Shown here piece by piece: positions 1 through 4,498 of a stretch of 5,513 nucleotides of DNA; the stretch's first letter is position 1, and the number at the start of each line of letters is the position of its first letter. Source of the DNA: Pseudomonadota bacterium (GTDB taxonomy: Bacteria > Pseudomonadota > Gammaproteobacteria > Xanthomonadales > Xanthomonadaceae); assembly GCA_023423855.1 (NCBI GenBank), contig JAFAEU010000060.1, forward strand, positions 1-5,513, in the 5' to 3' direction. The translations under genes and the position numbers were made by a program. The notes beneath the pieces are model-generated. The model did no database searches. It was not told the origin of the DNA and was given only the letters and a program-made list of their open reading frames with translations.

Positions 1-689
1 CCGATTCCTCGTACACGGTGGAGAAGCGCTGGAACGGGCTCAGCCCCTTCGGCCGCGAGGTCATCGCCGAAATGAACCGGCTCGGCATCATGGTCGACGT
101 CTCGCACGTCTCCGACGCCGCCGCCGCGCAGGCGATCGAACTGAGCACGGTGCCGGTGATCGCCAGCCATTCCGCGTTCCGCCATTTCACGCCCGGCTTC
201 GAGCGCAACATCAGCGACGACCTGGCCAAGGCGATCGCGGCCAAGGGCGGCGTGGTGCAGGTGCCGTTCGGCATCGCCTTCGTGAGCCCGCAGGCCGCGT
301 CCGACATGCAGGCGCATTTCCGCGCACGCGCCGAGTTCGACAAGCGCAACGCGGAACTGGCTGCGGCCGGCAAGCCGACGCAGGACCGCAAGGCCTTCGA
401 GGAGGCCTGGGAGCGCGACCATCCGGTGCCGCAAACGCCGATCGAAGCGGTGCTCGACCAGATCGACTACGGCGTACGGCTGATCGGCGTCGACCACGTC
501 GGCCTGGGTTCGGATTTCGACGGCGTCGGCGGCGAACTCGCCGACGGCCTGCGCTCGGTCGCGGACTTCCCCAACCTCGTCGCCGGCCTGCAGGCGCGCG
601 GCTATTCCGACGGCGACATCCGCAAGATCCTCGGCGGCAACCTGCTGCGCGCGTGGGGCGAGATCGAGGCCGGCGCGCAGGCGCGCTGA
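1..689 (+). CDS. Membrane dipeptidase (peptidase M19 family), C-terminal part
   Basis: The reading frame is open from base 3, so the 5' end lies outside the window. 228 residues are visible, about half of a typical M19 protein (roughly 400 aa). Family members are zinc metallopeptidases that hydrolyse dipeptides, including ones with a D-residue at the C-terminal side. Counting from the GTG at base 18, the family landmarks appear in order: GLSPFG (8-13), VDVSHVSD (26-33, His at 105-107), PVIASHSAFR (46-55, His at 168-170), RNISDD, and GLGSDFDG (Asp at 513-515), ending in GGNLLRAWGE. By analogy with human renal dipeptidase, the two His are zinc ligands and the Asp is an active-site residue. The N-terminal ligands (HxD and the bridging Glu) are upstream and cannot be checked. 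The GTG at base 18 is internal, because coding similarity continues before it (DSSYT). The gene is followed directly by a strong terminator and is probably the last of its transcript. The family is certain, the substrate is not. Confidence 0.93.
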   Translation, partial: DSSYTVEKRWNGLSPFGREVIAEMNRLGIMVDVSHVSDAAAAQAIELSTVPVIASHSAFRHFTPGFERNISDDLAKAIAAKGGVVQVPFGIAFVSPQAASDMQAHFRARAEFDKRNAELAAAGKPTQDRKAFEEAWERDHPVPQTPIEAVLDQIDYGVRLIGVDHVGLGSDFDGVGGELADGLRSVADFPNLVAGLQARGYSDGDIRKILGGNLLRAWGEIEAGAQAR

Positions 690-728
690 CGCGGCTGCTG
701 CCTCGTCCATACATTCCGGCAAACAACA

Positions 729-753
729 AAAAACCCCGCATCGCGGGGTTTTT
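729..753. terminator. Bidirectional rho-independent terminator
   Basis: A perfect inverted repeat pairs CCCCGC (734-739) with GCGGGG (743-748) around a three-base loop. It is flanked by an A-run on the left and TTTTT (749-753) on the right, which extend the stem. Because the arms are bounded by A and T runs, it can stop transcription from both sides. It sits 39 bases after the peptidase stop and 21 bases after the stop of the convergent THX gene, exactly where a shared terminator is expected. Confidence 0.93.
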
Positions 754-774
754 CATCAACGCATCGCGCGACGA

Positions 775-954
775 CTACTCGCCCTTCGCAACCACCTTCT
801 TCACCGCCTTCTTGGCGGGAGCCTTGGTCGCGGCCTTCTTCGCCACCGGCGCGGCGGCGGTGCCGGCGGCCTTGGCCACGGCCTTCGGGCGCGCGTTGCC
901 GTAGCTGGAGGAATAGCGCTTGCCCTTGGCGGTCTTGCGGTCGCCCTTGCCCAT
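775..954 (-). CDS. Small ribosomal subunit protein THX family (bTHX), 59 aa, with Ala/Lys-rich tail
   Basis: A 59-residue, strongly basic protein. Residues 1-24 (MGKGDRKTAKGKRYSSSYGN, then ARPK) match the whole of the Thermus 30S protein Thx, which begins MGKGDRRTRRGK and ends ...YGKYRPRKKK. In the Thermus 30S subunit this short peptide packs into a cavity in the head and stabilises the rRNA. Residues 25-59 are not part of that core. They form a low-complexity tail of Ala, Lys, Pro and Val with AKKA, APAKK and VKK units, like histone H1 tails. The ATG is fixed by a good Shine-Dalgarno (AGGAG, 962-966 on the minus strand) seven bases upstream. The stop is TAG at 775-777. The gene lies downstream of the MerC-like gene on the same strand, but a 131-base gap with its own candidate -10 argues for separate transcription. 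The ribosomal role is by family; the role of the tail is unknown. Confidence 0.9.
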   Translation of the reverse strand: MGKGDRKTAKGKRYSSSYGNARPKAVAKAAGTAAAPVAKKAATKAPAKKAVKKVVAKGE

Positions 955-961
955 TGTCGTG

Positions 962-966
962 CTCCT
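962..966 (-). promoter_or_regulatory. Ribosome binding site of the THX gene
   Basis: AGGAG on the minus strand, seven bases before the ATG (952-954). It settles the start of this very short gene. Confidence 0.8.
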
Positions 967-989
967 GATATCTCTGGATTCGGCTGGAA

Positions 990-995
990 ATTCTA
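990..995 (-). promoter_or_regulatory. Candidate -10 element for the THX gene
   Basis: TAGAAT on the minus strand is close to the sigma-70 -10 consensus. It lies in one of the few AT-containing patches of this gap and would give a 5' leader of about 30 bases including the Shine-Dalgarno. At the expected -35 distance I see only GC-rich sequence, so the call rests on the -10 and the position. Confidence 0.4.
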
Positions 996-1026
996 CGGCC
1001 CACGGGCCGCCGCGCGGGTCCGCGCG
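996..1026. repeat. Two adjacent short perfect hairpins after the MerC-like gene
   Basis: CGGCCC (996-1001) pairs with GGGCCG (1004-1009) around a two-base loop. CGCGCGG (1011-1017) pairs with CCGCGCG (1020-1026), also around two bases. They lie 60-90 bases past the MerC-like stop and just upstream of the candidate THX -10. Neither is followed by a T-run on either strand, so they are not classical terminators. They could slow transcription, protect the MerC-like mRNA 3' end, or be chance GC palindromes. Confidence 0.35.
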
Positions 1027-1085
1027 AAGCCGCGCAGTCTAGCACGCGGGCCGAACCCGGACGCCATGGCAACCGCTTGCGGGCC

Positions 1086-1496
1086 TCAGTGCGCGCAGGT
1101 GGCGTCGTGCACGTGGCCGTGGTTGAGGCGCAGGTTCACCAGGTGGCCGAGGCCGACCAGGGTCCCGCCCAAGGTCATCGCCACCGCGTGCGGGACCACC
1201 GATTCGTGCAGTGGGGCGTAAAGCACGCCGATCCACAGCACCAGCAGTCCCGGCAGCAGCAGTCCGAGCGCCCGGACCGCGCGATGCCGGCGATAGCCCC
1301 AGAGCAGGCTGAACGCCCCGAGCAGGCTGGCGAACAGCACGAAACCGAACTCGAAGCCGTCGCTGAGCCACGCGGCGATGCCCAGCGTCGGCAGCGCCGC
1401 GATCAGCAGCGGCAGCAGTGCGCAGTGCGCCGCGCAGGCGAGCGAACCCGCCGCGCCGAAGCGGTCGAGCCAGTGGTGACGTTGTCGGGGAGTCAT
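1086..1496 (-). CDS. MerC-domain inner-membrane protein with His-rich C-terminus
   Basis: A 136-residue protein that resembles the MerC family, small membrane proteins first known as mercuric ion carriers but widespread outside mercury operons. After a short basic N-terminus comes the family hallmark DRFGAAGSLACAAHC (11-25), with Cys21, His24 and Cys25 at the start of the first membrane segment. About four hydrophobic segments follow: roughly 17-43, 49-67, 77-93 and 103-121. The C-terminus is NHGHVHDATCAH, with four His and a third Cys in the last 11 residues, which suggests metal coordination. No other mer gene is present. The divergent neighbour is a zinc-type TonB receptor, and both share an 81-base control region, so handling of zinc or another soft metal is more likely than mercury resistance. 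The ATG at 1494-1496 has only a close-set GAAGG (two bases away) as Shine-Dalgarno. Family is fairly sure; substrate is inferred. Confidence 0.85.
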   Translation of the reverse strand: MTPRQRHHWLDRFGAAGSLACAAHCALLPLLIAALPTLGIAAWLSDGFEFGFVLFASLLGAFSLLWGYRRHRAVRALGLLLPGLLVLWIGVLYAPLHESVVPHAVAMTLGGTLVGLGHLVNLRLNHGHVHDATCAH

Positions 1497-1509
1497 GACC
1501 TTCGGGGTG

Positions 1510-1515
1510 TTGACA
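1510..1515 (+). promoter_or_regulatory. Perfect -35 hexamer (TTGACA) facing the zinc receptor gene
   Basis: TTGACA matches the sigma-70 -35 consensus exactly. The best -10-like strings on this strand, GTAATA (1535) and TAATAA (1536), are 19-20 bases away, longer than the usual 16-18, so the promoter would be weak or depend on a regulator. GACAGT occurs at 1512-1517 and again at 1531-1536, a 19-base-spaced direct repeat covering the presumed core promoter. Confidence 0.4.
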
Positions 1516-1534
1516 GTCGGCCGGGGATTCGACA

Positions 1535-1549
1535 GTAATAATATAACAT
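1535..1549. promoter_or_regulatory. Zur-like operator candidate between the divergent metal genes
   Basis: GTAATA-A-TATAAC (1535-1547) is an inverted repeat with one mismatch in six positions, continuing as TATAACAT on the right. TATAACAT is the right half of the gammaproteobacterial Zur box (consensus built on TGTTATA-N-TATAACA). The left half is degenerate beyond six bases. The site lies in the only AT-rich stretch of the intergenic region. It overlaps the extended -10 of the MerC-like gene and the presumed -10 zone of the zinc receptor, so one repressor could silence both. The receptor's zinc-type family supports Zur; Fur or an unrelated regulator remains possible. Confidence 0.5.
1540..1548 (-). 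promoter_or_regulatory. Extended -10 promoter for the MerC-like gene
   Basis: On the minus strand the sequence reads TGTTATATT, that is TG-N-TATATT, a near-perfect extended -10 that can work without a good -35. It would start the transcript about 35 bases before the MerC-like ATG. It lies wholly within the AT-rich patch that also holds the Zur-like palindrome. Confidence 0.5.
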
Positions 1550-1577
1550 CACCGAACCCACCAGGTCACCCCTCCCC

Positions 1578-3812
1578 ATGCCCATCCCGTTCCCCGCGCC
1601 TTGCCAACTGTCGCTGGCGCTCGTCCTCGCCCTGTCCACCCTCCCCGCCGCCGCCGAGACCGTGGCGCAGGACGATCCGCGCCACAGCGAAATCAAGGAC
1701 CTGAACGAGATCCTGGTCCGCGCCACGCCCATCCCCCGGACCGCCGAGGACCTGACCCGGCCGGTCGAGGTGCTGGCCGGCAGCCGCCTCGACGAGGTCC
1801 GGTCCAACACCCTGGGCGATACCGTCAACCGCCTGCCGGGCGTGCAGTCGTCCTATTTCGGCCCGGGCGTCGGGCGACCGATCATCCGTGGCCTCGACGG
1901 CGCCCGCGTGCAGGTGCTCAACGACGGCCTGGCCTCGGGCGACGTGTCCACGGTCAGCGTCGACCACGCGGTCTCGATCGAACCCTTCCTCGCCGAGCAG
2001 ATCGAGGTGCTGAAGGGCCCGTCCACCCTGCTCTACGGCAGCGGCGCGATCGGCGGCGCGGTCAACGTGGTCGACGGCCGCATTCCCGAACGCGCCACCG
2101 ACGCGCCGCTGCAGGGCCGCGCCGAACTGCGCGCCGGCAGCGTCAACGACGAGCGCACGGGCATGCTGCGGCTCGACGGCACTTCCGGCAATTTCGTGTT
2201 CCACCTCGATGCGCTGCATCGCGAAAGCAGCGACTACGACATTCCGGGCCATGCCGAGAGCGCCGCGCTGCGCGAGAGCGAACACGGCGAGGAGGATCAC
2301 GACCACGACCATGACCACGGGGAAGAGGAAGCGGCCTACGGCACGCTGCCGAACAGCTTCGTGCGCACCGACAGCGCCGCGCTCGGCCTGTCCTGGGTGG
2401 GCGATCGCGGCTTCCTCGGCGTCGGCGTCAGCCTGTTCAACACCCGCTACGGCGTGCCCGGCCATTCGCACGGGCACGAGGACGAACACGACCATGACCA
2501 CGGTGACGAGGACGAGGAGGATCACGACCACGATCACGAAGACGAGCACGGCCACGAGGAAGGCGTGCACATCGTCATGGACCAGCGCCGCTACGAGGTC
2601 CGCGGCGGACTGGACAACCTCGGCGCCTTCGACACCCTGCGGGTGAAGCTGGCGCGCACCGAGTACACCCATACCGAATACGAAGGCCAGGAAGTCGGCA
2701 CCGTGTTCGACAACGACAGCACCGAAGCCCGCGTCGAACTGGTGCATCGCGACTGGGCGGGCTGGGACGGCGCCTTCGGGCTGCAGGCCTCGCAGCGCGA
2801 TTTCCGCGCGGTCGGCGACGAAGCCTTCGTGCCGGCATCGGAATCGCGCGACATCGGCGCGTTCTGGATCGGCCAGCGCAGTTTCGGCGCTGTCGACCTT
2901 GAACTCGGGGCGCGCCACGACCGCAACCGCATCGAGGTCGACGAGGCCGTGGCGATCGGTCCCTCGCGCGACTTCGACGCCACCAGCCTGTCGGCCGCCG
3001 CGCGCTGGCACTTCGGCGAGGATTTCCACCTCTCGTTCGGCCTCGACCGCGCACAGCGCTCGCCGACTGCGGAAGAGTTGTACTCCAGCGGCCTGCACGT
3101 GGCCACGCAGAGCTACGAGTTCGGCAACCCGGACCTGCGTCGCGAGACCGCGAACCGCGCCGAACTCGGCCTGCACTGGCACCACGGCCCGTTCAAGCTC
3201 GGCGCCTCGGTGTACGCCGTGGACTACCGCGATTTCGTTTACCTCGCCGACACCGGGATCGAGGACGGCGGCACGCCCGCGCGCGTGTGGAACCAGGCCG
3301 ACGCGCGCTTCACCGGCGGCGAGTTCGACCTGCAGTGGACCTTTCTCGACAACGGCAGCGGCCGCTGGACCGCGCGCGGCTTCGGCGACGCGGTGCGCGG
3401 CCGGCTCGACGGCGAAGGCACGCGCGAGGTTGCGTTCGCCGTGCCGCACGGCGACCACTTCCACAACCATACCGCCGACATCGCGCTCACCGGCAACCTG
3501 CCGCGCCTGGCGCCCTGGCGCGCGGGCGCGGAACTGCGCTGGGAGGGCGGCCAGTGGCGCGCGGGCATCGGCGCCATCCGCTACGCCCGGCAGGACCGCG
3601 TGGCCGAGCACGAGGACGAGACGCCCGGCTACACCCTGGTCAACGCCAACCTCGCCTGGCACCTCGATACCGCCGGCGGCAATGCGCTGGAACTGTTCGT
3701 CGACGGCAGCAACCTGCTCGACGAGGAGGCGCGGCCGCACACCTCGTTCCTCCGAGATCTGGCGCCGCTGCCGGGACGCGGCATTTCCGCCGGGGTGCGA
3801 TTGTTCTTCTGA
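1578..3812 (+). CDS. znuD: ZnuD-type TonB-dependent outer-membrane zinc receptor with two His/Asp/Glu-rich loops
   Basis: A 744-residue outer-membrane receptor, matching the family length (Neisseria ZnuD is about 750 aa). It should bind zinc, possibly chelated, and import it with TonB energy. Order: signal peptide (1-26, cleavage near AAA|ET), TonB box-like EILVRAT (44-50), plug (about 57-170, with RPIIRGLDG and EVLKGPSTLLYGSGAIGGAVNVVDG-type motifs), then the barrel ending in ...VRLFF, an aromatic C-terminus recognised by the Bam machinery. ZnuD-specific matches include GLSWVGDRGFLGVG followed by YGVPGHSHGHEDE, and LHVATQSYEFGNPDLRRE. Two insertions are packed with metal ligands: 236-251 (5 His) and 296-331 (12 His). 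A third small cluster is HGDHFHNH (624-631). Odd points: the signal peptide n-region has no Lys or Arg, and the only Shine-Dalgarno candidate is AGG 12 bases upstream. The ATG is nevertheless the only plausible start, since an in-frame TAA lies at 1539. The gene is divergent from the MerC-like gene across a Zur-like site. Specificity is by homology, recalled from memory. Confidence 0.92.
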   Translation: MPIPFPAPCQLSLALVLALSTLPAAAETVAQDDPRHSEIKDLNEILVRATPIPRTAEDLTRPVEVLAGSRLDEVRSNTLGDTVNRLPGVQSSYFGPGVGRPIIRGLDGARVQVLNDGLASGDVSTVSVDHAVSIEPFLAEQIEVLKGPSTLLYGSGAIGGAVNVVDGRIPERATDAPLQGRAELRAGSVNDERTGMLRLDGTSGNFVFHLDALHRESSDYDIPGHAESAALRESEHGEEDHDHDHDHGEEEAAYGTLPNSFVRTDSAALGLSWVGDRGFLGVGVSLFNTRYGVPGHSHGHEDEHDHDHGDEDEEDHDHDHEDEHGHEEGVHIVMDQRRYEVRGGLDNLGAFDTLRVKLARTEYTHTEYEGQEVGTVFDNDSTEARVELVHRDWAGWDGAFGLQASQRDFRAVGDEAFVPASESRDIGAFWIGQRSFGAVDLELGARHDRNRIEVDEAVAIGPSRDFDATSLSAAARWHFGEDFHLSFGLDRAQRSPTAEELYSSGLHVATQSYEFGNPDLRRETANRAELGLHWHHGPFKLGASVYAVDYRDFVYLADTGIEDGGTPARVWNQADARFTGGEFDLQWTFLDNGSGRWTARGFGDAVRGRLDGEGTREVAFAVPHGDHFHNHTADIALTGNLPRLAPWRAGAELRWEGGQWRAGIGAIRYARQDRVAEHEDETPGYTLVNANLAWHLDTAGGNALELFVDGSNLLDEEARPHTSFLRDLAPLPGRGISAGVRLFF
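2295..2537 (+). repeat. In-frame GAYCAY hexamer runs encoding Asp-His repeats
   Basis: Within the zinc receptor, four GAYCAY units run at 2295-2318 (DHDHDHDH, residues 240-247), two at 2490-2501 and three at 2520-2537. Each unit is six bases, so gain or loss of units changes the number of metal-binding Asp-His pairs without breaking the frame. The T/C variation at third positions (GAT/GAC, CAT/CAC) makes the runs imperfect, which should lower slippage. Confidence 0.8.
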
Positions 3813-3821
3813 TCCCGGCAT

Positions 3822-3855
3822 GCGGATCGCGGCGGCGGGTGTCGCCGCGATCCGC
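3822..3855 (+). terminator. Strong hairpin after the zinc receptor gene
   Basis: A perfect 13-bp stem pairs 3822-3834 (GCGGATCGCGGCG) with 3843-3855, with an eight-base loop, starting nine bases after the receptor stop codon. No T-run follows, so it is not a textbook rho-independent terminator. It probably marks the mRNA 3' end by blocking exonucleases or assisting termination. Confidence 0.6.
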
Positions 3856-3897
3856 CGCCATCCGGCGCTCCCCTTCCCCATACCCTGTCGGGAACTT

Positions 3898-3950
3898 CTG
3901 AAAACCCCGAACTTGTCATTTCGAACGCAGTGAGAAATCTTGCTTTTCAG
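3898..3950. repeat. Short palindromic intergenic repeat-like element
   Basis: The core TGTCATTTCGAACGCAGTG, continuing to GAGAAATCTTGCTTTT (3914-3947), looks like a dispersed intergenic repeat I know in variants of the form TCATTYCGAGCGCAGCGAGRAATCT from several proteobacterial genomes. ATTTC (3918-3922) pairs with GAAAT (3934-3938). Outside it, CTGAAAA (3898-3904) and TTTTCAG (3944-3950) form a perfect 7-base inverted repeat that frames the element. The surrounding sequence is clearly lower in GC than the genes. Only one copy is in the window, so its repetitive nature cannot be shown here. Confidence 0.5.
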
Positions 3951-3983
3951 GCGCCTGGATTGTCCGGTTTCGCTGTTGCAAAG

Positions 3984-4006
3984 CGCTTCTGGCCACGCTC
4001 GAAGCG
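3984..4006. repeat. Small inverted repeat upstream of the MarR-type gene
   Basis: CGCTTC (3984-3989) and GAAGCG (4001-4006) can pair around an 11-base loop. It lies about 20 bases upstream of the presumed -35 of the regulator gene. It could belong to the preceding intergenic repeat or serve as an upstream binding site; the short arms allow chance. Confidence 0.25.
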
Positions 4007-4027
4007 ACAGTTTCTGGAAGTTTCCTG

Positions 4028-4056
4028 TTGACGCGATGCCGGCGAATATGTGTACA
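4028..4056 (+). promoter_or_regulatory. Sigma-70-type promoter of the MarR-MFS operon
   Basis: TTGACG (4028-4033) is five of six with the -35 consensus. At exactly 17 bases' spacing lies TGTACA (4051-4056) as a moderate -10; TACATA at 4053 is the alternative. With this -10, transcription would begin within a base or two of the ATG at 4064. Confidence 0.55.
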
Positions 4057-4061
4057 TACAC
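4050..4061. promoter_or_regulatory. Inverted repeat operator candidate GTGTA-CA-TACAC
   Basis: A perfect inverted repeat with five-base arms and a two-base spacer overlaps the presumed -10 and ends two bases before the ATG. A MarR-family protein bound here would block RNA polymerase at its own promoter, the usual autoregulation mode of the family. The binding protein itself is inferred. Confidence 0.5.
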
Positions 4062-4063
4062 GC

Positions 4064-4498
4064 ATGAACGCCGCACCAGCCACCGGAGCCTGCACCTGCT
4101 TCAGGCTGCGCAAGCTCAGCCGCCTGCTCTCCCAGCGCTATGACGCGGCGCTGGCGCCGGCCGGGCTCAACGTCAACCAGTTCTCGATCCTGCGCCGCGC
4201 GGAACGGCTGCGGCACACGATCGGCAGCCTCGCCGCGGAACTGGGCATGGAGCGCACCACGCTGACGCGCGACCTGCGCCACCTCGTCGACGCCGGCTGG
4301 CTGCGACTGGTCGCCGGCGACGACGCCCGCCGCAGGCATGTCGTGCTGACCGCCGCCGGCCGGCGCACGATCAAACGCGCGCTGCCGCTGTGGCGCGGCG
4401 TGCAGGACGAGGTGGAATGCGACCTCGGCGCGACGACGGTGGCGAAACTGCATGCCGACCTCGACCGCGCCATGCAGCGGCTCGAGGCGCCCCGATGA
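4064..4498 (+). CDS. MarR-family winged helix-turn-helix transcriptional regulator
   Basis: A 144-residue protein of normal MarR length. The N-terminal helix carries a CxC pair (GACTCFRLRKLSR, Cys10 and Cys12) and the dimer helices lie at both ends. The winged helix spans about 35-100: LNVNQFSILR, then TIGSLAAELGMERTTLTRDLRHLVDAGWL with the recognition helix near 63-75, then the wing GDDARRRHVVLTAAG with its conserved Asp and Arg residues. Such proteins are dimeric repressors that release DNA on binding small aromatic or lipophilic ligands, or on thiol oxidation. I chose the ATG at 4064 rather than the in-frame TTG at 4028, because the TTG is the -35 hexamer and the family homology begins after the ATG. 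No Shine-Dalgarno precedes the ATG, consistent with a leaderless message. The stop overlaps the start of the MFS gene (ATGA), so it probably controls that transporter. The ligand is unknown. Confidence 0.9.
   Translation: MNAAPATGACTCFRLRKLSRLLSQRYDAALAPAGLNVNQFSILRRAERLRHTIGSLAAELGMERTTLTRDLRHLVDAGWLRLVAGDDARRRHVVLTAAGRRTIKRALPLWRGVQDEVECDLGATTVAKLHADLDRAMQRLEAPR
4484..4487 (+). promoter_or_regulatory. Ribosome binding site of the MFS gene inside the MarR coding region
   Basis: GAGG lies seven bases before the ATG at 4495, inside the last codons of the regulator. With the four-base ATGA overlap this points to coupled translation of the two genes and fixes the transporter start. Confidence 0.6.

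Noticed and set aside
602..1072. A 156-codon minus-strand frame covering the THX gene
   Set aside because: The real gene is in another frame, with a perfect THX N-terminus and a good ribosome site. This frame crosses the terminator and the peptidase end and yields Arg/Gly-rich low-complexity protein.
775..1496. MerC-like gene and THX gene as one operon
   Set aside because: They are 131 bases apart, with hairpins and a separate -10-like element and Shine-Dalgarno in between. Read-through is possible but co-regulation is not supported.
1086..1496. Mercury-resistance (mer) operon
   Set aside because: Only a MerC-type domain is present. There is no merR, merT, merP or merA nearby, and the neighbour is a zinc-type receptor.
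2280..2570. Repeated GAYCAY/GARCAC sequence as a CRISPR or non-coding repeat
   Set aside because: Repeats are in frame, encode Asp-His/Glu-His runs inside the receptor, and lack spacers or constant repeat length.
4028..4063. TTG start extending the MarR-type protein by 12 residues
   Set aside because: The TTG is part of the presumed -35 hexamer, no ribosome site precedes it, and the extension does not resemble the family.
1566..4076. An 836-codon open frame on the minus strand opposite the whole zinc receptor gene
   Set aside because: It is an antisense shadow produced by strong third-position G/C bias. Its translation has no recognisable domain, whereas the + strand encodes a full TonB receptor.
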